From Rhinopomastus cyanomelas (Eukaryota; Chordata; Aves; Bucerotiformes; Rhinopomastidae): DNA of 64,000 nt. Location: the NCBI GenBank assembly GCA_013400115.1, contig VXBP01005607.1, positions 357,839 through 421,838 on the forward strand, read 5' to 3'. The notes under the pieces were generated by a model. It had not been told where the DNA came from and ran no database searches. It saw only the letters and a program-made list of their open reading frames with translations. The position numbers and the translations under genes were made by a program. Shown here piece after piece: positions 11,556 to 23,005 of the stretch (positions are counted from its first letter, which is position 1; every line of letters starts with the position of its first letter).

Positions 11556-11675
11556 CGCGCTCCCTTCCCCCCCGCAGCCCCGCGAGAGGGAAACGCGGTG
11601 TCACAGAGCCCTCTGCAGGCGGCCGGCGCCGCCGTGGGGCCGCGGCCCCAGCGCACAAGCGCAGAGCGTCCGGCG
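11556..11675. promoter_or_regulatory. Short CpG-dense block inside intron 2
   Basis: I count 19 CpG dinucleotides in these 120 bp, including runs such as GGCGGCCGGCGCCGCCG, against a background where CpG is sparse. It ends exactly where a CR1 3' fragment begins at 11675. It could be a small intragenic CpG island with promoter or enhancer activity, or the remains of an older GC-rich insertion. It is too short to meet the usual island length threshold. Confidence 0.5.
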
Positions 11676-12236
11676 TTGGAAGGGACCTCGACAGATCATC
11701 CAGTCCAACCCCCCCGCCGCTGCAGGATCACCTAAATCCAGTTGCACAGGAACATATCCAGGTGGGTTTTAAACGTCTCCAGAGGAGGAGACTCCACAGA
11801 CTCCCTGGGCAGCCCATTCCAGCCCTCAGTCACCCTCACCCTGAAGAAGTTCCTTCTCATATTGATGTGGAACCTCCTGTGTTCCAGCTCACACCCACTG
11901 TCCCTTGTCCCATCATTAGATACCACTGAGCAGAGCCTGGCTCCATCCTCCTGACACCCACCCTTCACATATTTATGAACATTACTGAGGTCACCCCTCA
12001 GTCTCCTTTCCTCCAAGCTCAAGAGACCCAGCTCCCTGCCCTTCCTCATCGGGCAGATGCTCCACTCCATCATCTTTGGGGCTCTGTGCTGGACTCTCTC
12101 CAGCAGTTCTGTCCCCTTGAACTGAGGGGCCAGAACCAGACACAATATTCCAGATGTGGTCTCACCAGAGCAGAGCAGAGGGAAAGGAGATCTCTTGATC
12201 TGCTAACCACCCCTCTTCTGATCCACCCCAGGATGC
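11675..12236 (-). mobile_element. CR1 LINE 3' fragment with open ORF2 C-terminus
   Basis: Complement of about 560 bp of CR1: a GTTGGAAGGGACC start lacking the terminal tail bases, the usual 3' block, then the end of ORF2. On the minus strand an uninterrupted frame of 137 codons (11732-12145) encodes the C-terminal part of the CR1 polyprotein, downstream of the reverse transcriptase core, with motifs such as ELLERVQ and RRLRGDL. The catalytic RT and endonuclease domains are absent, so it is dead. The open frame makes it one of the younger copies here. Confidence 0.92.
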
Positions 12237-12333
12237 ACCAGCTCCAGCAGCGAGCGACAGGATTTGGAAATGGCCACGCGTTCTGCGCTGAGCAGGCTTC
12301 GGCTGAGCGTTAGGAACAATTTCCTCCTAAAGT

Positions 12334-12552
12334 CTCACGGTACCACAGGTTAGAAGGGACCTCAAGGATCATAGGATCATAGGATGTTAGGGGTTGGAAG
12401 GGACCCAAGAGATCATCGAGTCCAACCCCAGGATCATCCATTCCAACCTTTTAAGCTAAAAAAAAATACAGTTTAAACGAGATGGCCTCTCACCCAGTCC
12501 AGCGGAGGCTTCAAACTGTCTCAAATTGTAGAATCCACCATTTCCCTAGGAA
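12334..12552 (-). mobile_element. Older CR1 fragment interrupted by another CR1
   Basis: CACAGGTTAGAAGGGACCTC at the left and the CACCATTTCCCTAGGAAG block at the right are complement of a diverged CR1 3' end. It is split by the insertion at 12373-12429; the sequence AGGATCAT lies on both sides of the insert (12365-12372 and 12430-12437). Confidence 0.65.
12373..12429 (-). mobile_element. Nested CR1 3' end (57 bp) with 8-bp flanking repeats
   Basis: AGGATCATAGGATGTTAGGGG followed by TTGGAAGGGACCCAAGAG and ATCATCGAGTCCAACCCC is a clean CR1 3' terminus of the same subgroup as 3020-3079. It is bordered by AGGATCAT at 12365-12372 and 12430-12437, and the tail itself begins with another AGGATCAT. 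The flanks may be a target-site duplication, or the insertion may have used microhomology between tail and target. Confidence 0.8.
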
Positions 12553-12557
12553 GATGT

Positions 12558-12598
12558 GGCACTGGGGGTCCCTTCCAACCAAAATAATTCTATGATTA
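12558..12598 (+). mobile_element. CR1 LINE 3' tail fragment
   Basis: GGTCCCTTCCAACCAAAATA followed by ATTCTATGATTA is a plus-oriented CR1 terminus with the ancestral ATTCTATG tail. It directly follows the oppositely oriented fragment ending near 12552. Confidence 0.75.
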
Positions 12599-12600
12599 GT

Positions 12601-12675
12601 GCTGACCTGGCAGTGCTGGGTTAACAGCTGAGTGTTATGATCTTAAAGGTCTTTTCTAACCAAAAAGACTCTGAT
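12601..12675 (+). mobile_element. Diverged CR1 LINE 3' fragment
   Basis: GCAGTGCTGGGTTAACAGCTG followed by TGATCTTAAAGGTCTTTTC resembles the CR1 3' end also seen at 42157-42303, with several substitutions. The terminal repeat is degraded. Confidence 0.65.
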
Positions 12676-12699
12676 GCTGTCATCTACTATTTTCAGCAG

Positions 12700-13086
12700 C
12701 CCTGAAGAACTTGCTTTATTGAAGAATGGATTTGTAAACCCAGGCAATGAGAGGAGGGAGGACTTTGTGGCCTAGGAGATCCCCAGCATCAATGAGTAGC
12801 TTCTCTGGTAGATTTACCACCATTTCCACTCACCTGTCCTCTAAAAAGTATGAGAGCTCTACCTTTCACTCCTCCTTCTCTACACTTCAGTTACACTTAC
12901 ATATGCTATCAATCCACACATGCATGTCTTGCTCTCCAACAACTTGGCTACACCTCGGTGACATGCACACTCAATGCATTATCAGTACTATTCCACCACT
13001 AGTTTACACGTCGGGCCCTTTAGATCTCGGCCCTCTGTGTCTCACACCTCTGCTCTGGTTTAATCTTCTGCCCTGATTCAGAATCC
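12700..13086. other. Pyrimidine-rich intronic stretch
   Basis: About 390 bp rich in CT on the plus strand between CR1 pieces. It contains a 109-codon plus-strand open frame without recognisable features. No repeat family is recognised. Confidence 0.35.
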
Positions 13087-13452
13087 ATGACACAAAATTA
13101 ATTGGGAGTGTCAATCTGCTTGAGAGTAGAGAGGCACGGCAGAGGGATTTGGGCGGGCTGGAGCGACGGGCTGAGGTTTAACAAAGCCAAGTGCCGGGTC
13201 ATGCACTTCAGTCACAACAACCCCAGCAGCACTACAGGCTGGGGGAAGAGTGGTTGGAGAGCTGCCTGGTGGAAAAGGACCCGGGGGTGTTGGTTGACAG
13301 CCGGCTGAACAGGAGCCAGCAGTATGCCCAGGCGGCCAAGAAGGCCAACGGCATCCTGGCCTGGATCAGGAATGGTGTAACCAGCAGCAGCAAGGTGGTG
13401 ATCCTGCCCCTGTACTCCGCACTCATGAGATCACACCTTAAGTACTCGGGCT
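13087..13452 (+). mobile_element. CR1 LINE, ORF2 segment without 3' end
   Basis: The plus strand encodes a piece of CR1 ORF2 after the RT core: peptides TKLIGS, RFNKAKCRVMHF, LVEKDPGVLVDSRLN and KKANGILAWIRN appear in order. A one-base shift near 13235 splits the frame. Similarity stops at about 13452, before the rest of ORF2 and the whole 3' UTR, so the normally retained 3' end is missing. It is relatively GC-rich and well preserved. Confidence 0.88.
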
Positions 13453-14857
13453 AGTACTTATTTTCATTCAATAGCCAAATCCTGAGAGACTGGAGACAAA
13501 CATCCTTTCCCCACCTCCTCCCCAGACCAGCATCCCCAGCACCAGAGATTAAATTGACAAGCTACAGGCCTAGAAAACAACCTACAGACTGCTGCTGGTA
13601 TAAGTGAATAACAGCTTTTCGTTCATCGATCAACATCCTCGGTTAAACTATTTTTAGCATAGTGGACAGACACTTTGCTTCTTGGAAATCTTGAAGCAAG
13701 AGCTTTTAATCTTCAAAGGGTTTAATCTCAGCCCTCAGAAATGTTTCAGCTATTTCTAAGGCCAACTCCTTGAAATGGGTTTATTTTTCCATTTCTGTAT
13801 TTATGAATTTAAAAAAAATCTATAGCATTTTGCCTTTGTAGGATGAAGGTAGAGCTCAGAATGGATTTTTGGAACCTACTGTCTGTAGAAATGATGAAAT
13901 ACAAGGATAATAAAGATTCCACCATTGTTCTTGGGGCCGGCTGCCCAGAGGATCTCAAAGACAGTTCTAACCAGTCTCACAAGCAGGGGGAGACAAAGAA
14001 ACAAGTTCAAAAAGGAAGAAGGAATCTTTTTTTAACACCTCTGAAAGCACAAGTTGTGTGATGAACTGCCTTCCCTTAATCATTACCTTCCCCCTTCAGT
14101 GCTAGTTGTCCTTTTTTCTGTCCAAACTGATTTTCTAAAACACTTTTTCATTCATGGAAGCGAATTTTCCCCTTGAACTGCCACTTCTTTATCATAAATT
14201 CTCAGCATGACTAAACAATACAGGAACAGTGGTCACAACAGATTTTTCTCAAGAACTTTTAATGCTACTGGGATTTTCTGCATTGCTCAGGTAGGCTTGT
14301 CCCTGGATGTAGACCCCTTTATAGGAAGGGAAGTATTCGGAAATAGGCTTTATAGTATTTTCCTATCTGAGTTGTGTGTGAACACTCACGTATAGTCAGC
14401 TAGAATAATTAAACTGCTCTCTAACCCCCATAACAAACCTTGTCTGCTGTGCTGCATAATTGAAAGGAATATATAACAAAAGCCTTTATGCGTGGTCCTA
14501 ACTCTCTTTTTTAAAGGGAAAGCTTCTAAAGGTCTAAATTTTTAAAAGAAAAATACAAATTTAATAAAAACATGACTTTCAGTGGCACCTATGAAAACAT
14601 TATTATTAAAAATTATTAGTTTACATGCAAAAAAACTACCTTACCTTGATTTTAGTGTTTGTCCAAAAGCACTGTTTGTCCCTTAAATCCAAACAGATTC
14701 AGTGAATTTCTCAGTAAATCACCTGACCCTACTTTGATGACTTTAAAATGAGATTTTCAGGTTAAATGTTGTATCAGAATTCAGCTGGATACTGCTGAAC
14801 ATTCTCCTGAGCTGGAGCATTCTTAAACCTACTGGCTTCAAAATATAAGTATTTGTA
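13453..14857. other. Intronic DNA without genes
   Basis: AT-rich unique-looking sequence between two CR1 copies, with no coding, repeat or RNA signal I can support. The A/T-rich part near 14530-14640 is ordinary. Confidence 0.45.
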
Positions 14858-15220
14858 ATCACAGAACATTAGGGATTGGAAGGGACCTCAAAAGATCATC
14901 TAGTCCAATCCCCCTGCCACAGCAGGACCATCTACACCAAGTCACACAGGAACACATCCAGGCAGGTTTTAAACGTCTCTAGTGAAGGAGACTCCACAAC
15001 CTCCCCTTGAGCAGCCTGTTCCAGGGCTCTGTCACCCCCACTGTGAAGAAGCTCCTTCTGATATTTATATGGAACCTCCTATGATCCAGCTCACACCCAC
15101 TGCCCCATGTCCCATCACTGGAAGCCACTGAGAAGACCCTGGCTCCATCCTCCTGACACCCACCCTTCAAACATTTATAGACATTAATGAGGTCACCCCT
15201 CAGTCTCCTCCAAGCTAAAG
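14858..15220 (-). mobile_element. CR1 LINE 3' fragment (about 360 bp)
   Basis: Starts with ATCACAGAACATTAGGGATT, then gives the complete complement of the CR1 3' UTR and the ORF2 end to CAGTCTCCTCCAAGCTAAAG. Intact 3' end, 5' truncated, dominant subgroup. The 63-codon antisense frame (14979-15170) is the ORF2 C-terminal remnant. Confidence 0.93.
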
Positions 15221-18200
15221 ATCATCTGACTATCCCAGTAACTTCTCAACTGCAGGGGAGCATCACCACTGCCTTAGTCTGATCTGACACTGTCCCTTCT
15301 CCAGTGCTAACTGGAGAAGCACTTTCAGTACACTTCTCCACTGGGCTGCCAAGAGAATGAGAGCTGCATACAAGCCGGTGCAGTTTATGGGGTTAAAGTC
15401 CCAGCAACATCTAAGAGACTGCTCCCCCATCCTCCCAGGAGTATTGCTGCTAACTCATATGGCCAGAGTACAATTTCAACAATGCCAGTGCTTTCCTCTT
15501 TCAGACTATGGGAGAGGGACAGGTGATGAGGATTAAGAGAAAATAAAATTTGAATATCTTCAGCATAGCGGAGGAAAACCACACCACTGCGTCACGACTT
15601 AATGGCAGAAACATGAACATGAAAACCATAAAATTTAAAACAAACTGACAGAAAATAACCAAACACTACCCCTTCTGTTCACCAACCCACACAACTGATA
15701 GAGGAATAAAAAGAGGGAAGCTACTCAGAGTAATACGGGCAGTGATGAGCAGATGAGAGCTAATGGAAGAACCCAAACAGTTAAATCAGCCATGGCAGCA
15801 GGCTATCAAATCCAATCTAGCCACAATCATATTAAAAATCCACTCAAGCAAACAAAACAAACAGATGAGAACAGAAAGCTCAAGACTTACTTTTACCAAT
15901 GGATTATTGACTGCCATTAGCTGGTAACCCTCTGAAAAACAATCTGTGGAAGCTAAACGTTATTGTCCAGATTAATCAGTTTACTGCTGAGAATGTGGGT
16001 TCTCTGGCAGAATCTGGTGCTAAACCAGATAGACATGTTCTGCTGATTTTCCTTCCAACAGTTGATAAGTTATAGTTGATAAGTTGACTTGGCTTCTTAA
16101 GCCTTTGGCTACCACAGCAAGCTATGAATTGGAACATAACTCCGGAATTTTTTACCCAATAAAAAAAGGGAGGTTTTTCCAGAGCACACAAACACAGCAG
16201 CCACAGAACAAAGTCTGAGAGTATATTTCAGATGAGCATCTTAAAAAGCTCCAAAGTTTTCAACGAGTAACTTAATGATCTTATTCACTGTGGATTACAA
16301 ACATACAGAAATGTGCTCATACTTCAATAAAGAGAGGGATAACATTCTCTAATGGATGTGAATTGGAAACGTGCTGACTTCAAATTAGAAAAACCCAACA
16401 CCTGGTTAACAGGGTGGAAGATTTACCAAGTGAAACCAAGTTTGTCATTTGGCTTCAAACCAACACTGGATGTTTTTCCAAAATGTATGCTCTGCTTCAA
16501 ATCACAAGATAGAGACTTTGGGCTCTACTCATTCAGACCACGGAGTAGTACAACTCCTTTGCAGATGTGCCGAGGGAACTTCCTTGTATGTGCAACACTT
16601 GAAGCAGGGCTAGGTAACCACCCTGTACTATCAGAAGCCTTGTAAATCTTCATACGGGTAGTTGGTCAGGGGCCTCTCACAGCTTTTAATCATGAGTAGC
16701 CACTTGGACACATTTCACTGTGTCAGCCACATCTCATCTCTAGAGCTGCGACTTCATGAGATGAGCAGGAAACCACTGTCGTGTGCTTAAGAAGAACCTC
16801 CTTCCACTAGCTACCATCATCAAGTTAATCTTTTCAAGTCCTCAACAACTCATCTCCATGTAATACACAATAAACCTCTTAATCTCCCTCTCCAGCACAC
16901 TGTACTTCACTTGCCTAACCTTTCCAGTTTACTCCACTGATACTGGCCTTGATGCAGAGAGAAGAGCTTTACCTGAGTACTCTGAACTAGTTCTTTGAGA
17001 AGCGTATCTCCCCCCAGTTGATTAATGAGAGGCAGTTCAGCCTTCACATCCCTAGTCTAATCCCTAATTTCTGTGAAGACCACCTCAATCTCAGATACTG
17101 ATCAAAAACTTGAGTCCGATTACCAGGGATTTACACAGAGGAGGTAAAGTAGGAAAAAGAAATGCGAATCACCCAAGTAATTTTTCAGGTCAAGTACCTG
17201 TCAGACAAGCCATGAATGTGACCACTCTTAAGAGTCTACTGAGTCTGCATCTAAAGTGTATGTTGCTTGAGTAGATCTTATCCCATGAGGCCACAAGTGA
17301 AAACTACTTTCCTGCCATCAGATATGCAGGAAAAAGTACTTCTCTAACTGTGGAAGGGGAGGCCACGTAGTTGCACTTCAGGCAAACGTCAGAGAGCTTG
17401 CCCTAGTGCAGAAGTAGTACCTTAAGAGTTTTCATTCCAAAAGTCTAAATTGCAGGCTATAAAAGACACGTAACATCAACACCGCAGTTGTCTTCACATG
17501 GTGGTTCTCTGTTGTTATTGCAAGAACTTAATTTGACTTGTAAACAAAAGAGATGTTTTGATGTACAAAATCTAGCCTTTTAAGAAATATGAAGTTCTTC
17601 TGCGGTAGCTTCGTTCCACTTCTGGAACTTCATTTATTATTAGTAAATAAAAAACTTGGGGTTACTCAAGACAAGCAGCGCCAAAACCCACGAAGATTTA
17701 GCTCTCTACACGTCTTATTTCTATGTTGGAATAAAGGGCTTTAAATTATTCTGGCTATTTCACCACTGTTGTTCTTGGTTTTGCAATTCTTAGTCAAGGA
17801 AACGAACATTGCTAAGGAACTAGTAACTACATGTGGGAATAAACAGCTGAATCAGAGTGTACTTTTCCCATTCCTCTATCATCATCATCCAGGAACTGAC
17901 GAAAGAGCCCACAACTGGTTTCTCTGCTGGGATAATCATCACTTCTGGGTTCAAAAGATACTATCTCGCTGTCTTCTTTTAAAAATAAAGAAAACATTAA
18001 ATAATTAAAGCCAGGACATGTAAGATTCTGGTGAGAGAAGAGGGGGAGGAAGGGAAGGACTAGCTTGAAATTTGGTATAAAGGTTAAGCTGAATCTGGGA
18101 AATTCTTCTCACACACACCAGTGGAACAGAGGCACGCTTCTTATGGTGAGAGAGGCGCCAGTGCCGCGAAAGAAGCAACCGACTTCATGTTTGCTGCAGG

Positions 18201-19219
18201 AAACCGCTGTTGACATTTCTAACAGAGCTAGTTTCCATTATATTTACTTACAGGGATACTAGAAAGCATCTAAATCTCTTTCCTATCTATTGAACTCAAC
18301 TGCTTTACGACTGCGCTGCAGAAACATGGCAGAGGGAGGCAACACCAAATTAAAAGAAGCAAGTCCAAACCTCAGATGATGTGTCCACTTTTGTGTTCTC
18401 TTTTTTCAGTAATAACCCACTCCGTTGAGTTTTCGGGTGTAGCTGCTAGCCCTACACACACACCTCGATACTTTACTGCATAAAACCAGATCCTTGTTTG
18501 CACAGTTCTACGTTGGCTCCTTAGTAGAGAACTTATCCAGAAACCCACTGCTAGCCACTTCTAAAAGCCAACACGACAGTCTCCACTGAAAAAGTCACCA
18601 CCTTCAACGGCAACCAACTCAGTGCACACTGAATAAGCTCTTTCAGGAAATTCCTTGGCCTTCAAATCACGACTTGCACTGCAGTTTCTGCAATGCTTAA
18701 AACAATCTGTTGTACTGCAAGATCATACCAGAATCTGAAGAGAGTAATCTGATTTTTCTTTCTATTGGTGGTAGGGACTGTTTATGCATTTTACAGTTAT
18801 ATAGTTTTTCTTCAGGTCTTTCTTAAGTTTATGGATATCTGTTTTCACTTAAGGAACAGTCTTCTGCCAGTAATTTGTGGGACATTTGCAACTGCTGAAC
18901 AATGAACTGAGACTGTAACTGATAATGTAAGTTAAGTAAAATATTATTAACCACATTTAAGTTTAGCTGTAGTTCTCTTGTCCTTTAGAGAAATCTTGAA
19001 TCATGACAGAATTAATGAATTTTTTTTTTACATTTCATAAGATGCAGAAGATGTCTTTTATCACGCTAACTCCAAATTCATTGCTGACAATCCTTTGCAA
19101 TTTACAGTCATGAGAAATAAAACAATCCTGAGAGGGGTTGCTCTCAGTACCTTTTCATCTTATCCACTACAACAGATTTTATTTGGCTCTCTTGTTTTGG
19201 CTCTGAAGTATTCAGCAGG
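15221..19219. other. Intronic DNA, 4 kb without CR1 or genes
   Basis: The longest CR1-free interval of the left half. No coding content. A 14-bp tandem duplication of AGTTGATAAGTTRW lies at 16060-16087. Open frames such as 16352-16645 plus show no family features or splice context. Confidence 0.45.
16060..16087. repeat. Two-copy 14-bp tandem duplication
   Basis: AGTTGATAAGTTAT at 16060-16073 is followed directly by AGTTGATAAGTTGA at 16074-16087, differing only in the last two bases. It looks like a small recent replication-slippage duplication. Confidence 0.75.
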
Positions 19220-19320
19220 TACGTTCCTGTGCGACTGGATCTAGGTGATCCTGCTCTGGCGGAGGGATTGGACTGGATGATCCTTCCAGCTCCCTTCCAA
19301 TCCCTAATGTTCTGTGATTC
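19220..19320 (+). mobile_element. CR1 LINE 3' fragment
   Basis: ACGTTCCTGTGCGACTGGAT through GGATTGGACTGGATGATCC to the tail CCCTAATGTTCTGTGATTC. About 100 bp, intact 3' end, dominant subgroup. Confidence 0.9.
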
Positions 19321-20068
19321 CCTGTTTCCATCTCTCAAGAGCATTTTATAACCATGTACCAATCTCTCCAGCTCCCACATAGTTCTAAACAGCCTTTGTG
19401 CCATTTCAAGTGTAAATCAGAAAAGGAATATATTTAAAACTTAGTTTTTTCATTCTTCATCATCTTTATAATCAGCCAAGGCCTTGTGATAACTGTCATT
19501 CTGCTTTGCAAAGAATACGAGAAGAATGACCACAACAAGTCACTCACGAAGACCTGAAAACATGGCACATGCCTTCCAGAAATAAAATTGCAAAGTTATG
19601 TGCTCTTGTAAGGTACTCTTGCACTGCAGCTCTGTCTTTCCATAAGGTTAACTTGTGGAATTTAGGATTTTACTAATGCTTTCCATCTGATCTGGTTTTT
19701 TTTCATAATGGAGCAGCCAACTACTGAATTTAACAACAACAGGTCTCAAACTCAAATGCAGTATCCCAGGTGAAGACAACTTTGAGTATCTGATGGTAGT
19801 TCCACCATTAACTCATGTGTTATGTGGAGTGGAAGACATCGATACCATGACCACCATCTCATATGGATGTGTGAACATGCAGCACTAACCAAGGTGTCCT
19901 GCTAGTATCTTGTTTTACTGCAATTAATGGTTCATAGTTTGCTCAGTGACATTAAAAACCATGCAGCACTTCTCCATGATGTGTTTGGGATTCCAAATTT
20001 GATGAAGCTATGCTTCCCTGCCTACACTTCAAAGCTTATGATGAATTGAGTATATCTTCTTAAAAGTC

Positions 20069-20260
20069 AGCCAGGCTCTTCTCAGTGTCACCTAATGATA
20101 GGACAAGGGGCAATGGGTATTAGCTGGAATACAGGAGGTTCCATATACACATGAAAAGGAACTTCTTCACATTGGAAGAGGCTGCCCAAGGGGGTTCTAG
20201 AGTCTCCTTCTCTGGAGATGTTTAAAACCAGCCTGGATAGGATCTAGGTGATCCTGCTGA
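20069..20260 (+). mobile_element. CR1 LINE fragment lacking the 3' tail
   Basis: Begins with GCCAGGCTCTTCTCAGTGTC and runs through AGGACAAGGGGCAATGGG, GGAACTTCTTCACATTGG and GGATCTAGGTGATCCTGCTG, then stops about 60 bp short of the CR1 terminus. The loss of the end points to a deletion after insertion. Confidence 0.88.
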
Positions 20261-21801
20261 AGTAGTTCTTAAAAATGTTCCTGCTGACTAGTGCTCTTTA
20301 CCAGACCTACCGGGACTGCCGCTTCGGCCTCTTCCTGTCTCCATGGAGGGGACGGTTTCACAATTCCCTGCCTGGCATAGCTCTCCACTGCTCTCGGGCA
20401 AGGCACATGGTTCCACCTTTCTTTCCACACTACCCTGCCTGTTCTCACCACTTTCTCTTCCCAGCAGAAGTGTTTGTGTGCTTGTGGGCGAGCTGGAACA
20501 TGGGCCCGGTCCAAGTGAAAGCCCTTGAAACCAAACCCATGTCACATGTATGGAACAGCGCACAAAGGGAATAGGCAGCTCGAGCAGGGAGAGGCGATCG
20601 TCCCGCTCTGCCGCAGCACCGACCCATGCCAAGCAAAAGTGATGACAACTTCAGATTGACTTGCCTCATTGCAGACTCTCTCCAAATAGTCCTCAAATCA
20701 TTTTCTTTGCATGACAAGTCTTTCCATTGCCTGTTCCCATCCACTAATCCAGACAGCAGACTGGATGTACACCATGGGAACGATTTCTGAGATACGTTGG
20801 AGAATAGGAAAGGACTTCAACTCTGCAAAAACCTAGAAGCTGTTTGTCACCACGTCAGTCCCCCATGATGAGTCCATTACCCATCCAGCTTAAACGAAAA
20901 GGTTACGCAACAAACAGAACTAATGAAACTACTGCCTCCAGCTTCCTACTGCAATAAACACCAGAGTGTTCTGCGTCTTTGCAATTCCTTGCTCATCTTC
21001 ATTTTCCTCTGTGACCCATTTCCCTCCTCATTTAAACTCAGATCCCCTTTCAGTGTTTATAGCTACTTCAACTACGACTGGAGCCGTAGACAAATCTCTA
21101 AATACTACATCCCACTAACTTCCAACAGCACAACGTTCTCTGAAAACAAGCAAAGGCATCTACGGTTGGGTTATTCTAAATCACAGAAATCCTCATGCAA
21201 TCCCCTGACTTGATACTGAGCCCAAAACTCCCACCCATCTCAGCCAGTACCCCCAGGAAATCTTCAGAGGATGGGCTGGGGTTTCTCCTCATGCCAGAAC
21301 TCAGCTCTCATGCCAGCAGCACGTAGCTAAAAGGCAGAAGGCACCTTCCAGTCCACATGAGGAAGGGAAAAGTTTAAAGCTGTGCAACTTTCATATATAG
21401 ACCTTGAGGATGACCCACCTCAAGCATGGGCAAGGTGATCATGATGCACCACATCCCTGCCATACACTGCTTCTCTGATGGAACAAAATCAAATGCTTTA
21501 TGTCAGACAGAAAAGTGCAGCTGGACTATTTCTTTCAAGTGTGTGGCCTTAAGGCAACCAGATGTGTAAGATGGCAGAGTATCCAGTGCCCCTCAGGCAG
21601 GGCACATGTGCTAGGGCACCATGGGCACCACCAGGGCACATAGAGAAGGCTGTAGCTTAGCCAGGCAGTACCACACATCGCATATACACATTGTCATGGA
21701 GGACACTGTCATCTTCTCTGCCTTGTTAAGCTTTTCAGGTGCCTCTGAAGTGATAACAGCCAATCCCAGCAACTAACTTTAAAGGTATATTCCTATAGTC
21801 T
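20261..21801. other. Intronic DNA, locally GC-richer, no gene
   Basis: The first 380 bp (to about 20640) are GC-richer than the surroundings and open in several frames on both strands (61-114 codons), which is what raised composition does by chance. No domain is recognisable and no splice signals frame it. The remainder is ordinary AT-rich sequence. Confidence 0.4.
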
Positions 21802-21945
21802 CTGTGTCATCTAATGATAGGACAAGGGGCAATGTAAGGTGGAAACAGGAGGTTCCACATCAATATGAGAAGGAACTTCTTCCCAGTGAGGGTGACAGAG
21901 CACTGGAAGGGGCTGCCCAGGGGAGTTGTGGAGTCTCCCTCTCTT
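21802..21945 (+). mobile_element. CR1 LINE fragment lacking the 3' tail
   Basis: CTGTGTCATCTAATGATAGG through AGGTTCCACATCAATATGAG and CAGAGCACTGGAAGGGGCTG to TTGTGGAGTCTCC, then unrelated sequence. Dominant subgroup, with the 3' UTR end missing. Confidence 0.9.
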
Positions 21946-22928
21946 TTCTAACGATTTGTTATTTAAGAAGATGTTTCCAGGTTGGGGGAAAACCCCTGAA
22001 AGAAACAAAAACCTCCCCTGTTGCACTGCAACACCGATTGTCTAATACATCACTGCACACTGTGCCATTTCAAGGGCAAATTTTTTAATGGGCCATTTAA
22101 GATGCTTTCTTAAGAAGTCTGAGTCTTTGATATTAAATTTATGGCCAGTCATTGGTTGACAATTGTAATTAATATGCCGAGTGATTTTCTGACTTGCTCT
22201 TCCAAGAGACATTATTATTTGTAGTCTGTCACTGTAACACATAAATTATGAGCCATGTTCACCTGTAATAGCCCGAAATGAAACCTCAAAATTGACATTT
22301 ATGAAGAAAAATGAAAAAGGCCTTTCCACCATGAGAATGAGCACAGCACAGTCTGCAGCAGACTCGGAACAGAGGATGTTTAAGTTATGTCCTTTGAAAT
22401 ACCTGCCTGCCAAAACCAGTTACACGCTGAAGAAGCTGAAGATTACTCTCCAAGTGCAAGGTCTCATAAAAAGGGGAGTGTCGTGCACAGGCACCATCAG
22501 TGTTTCCTGCACATGGAACACAAGGATGGAGCCTTTATTTCAAGACAGTCAAGAAAGATCTCTTAAAGAAATGGAAAAGATTACCTCCCTGAAACAGAGC
22601 ATGAACTCTTAATAGCAAAATTCACATATCTATGGATAAAAGTCTTCACATTTTTCTAAAAATAAAACTACCCAATTTTATCTTTACGTTAGAAAAGTAA
22701 GCTCAACTTCTACGTTAAGTCTTGTATAAAATGAAATTTCAAACACAAATTAATCAAAAGAAATCTTGAAGCAGTTTAAACCATATGCATGTCAACCACG
22801 TACCCTGATCATCTAGACAGGAAAAGCATTCTGTGGAAGAACATCTATCAAAAACCAAAAGGGATCAAAACAAAAATCCAAACCAACAACAACAAAAGAA
22901 ATGCCATCAGTTTGTAAGAAAGACACAG
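21946..22928. other. Intronic DNA without genes
   Basis: No repeat or coding assignment. The 106-codon plus-strand frame at 22292-22612 has no recognisable domain and no acceptor/donor pair that would make it a JAZF1 exon, which would also be on the wrong strand. Confidence 0.4.
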
Positions 22929-23005
22929 AACTGCTGGAGAGAGCTCGGTGCAGAGCCACAAAGACAACGAGGGAGCGGAACATCTCCTGTATGAGGAAAT
23001 GCTCT
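22929..23005 (+). mobile_element. CR1 LINE ORF2 fragment
   Basis: GAACTGCTGGAGAGAGCTCG followed by GCAGAGCCACAAAGACAACG, GAACATCTCC and ATGAGGAAATGCT matches the CR1 ORF2 C-terminal region also seen at 42420-42490. Both ends are missing. Confidence 0.8.

Noticed and set aside
13087..13452. Host gene encoded on the plus strand
   Set aside because: The peptides belong to the CR1 ORF2 C-terminal region and the frame is broken.
20269..20744. Cluster of overlapping frames of 60-114 codons on both strands
   Set aside because: Explained by raised GC content; no frame has a recognisable product.
22292..22612. 106-codon plus-strand frame
   Set aside because: No domain, no promoter or splice evidence, and opposite strand to the host gene.
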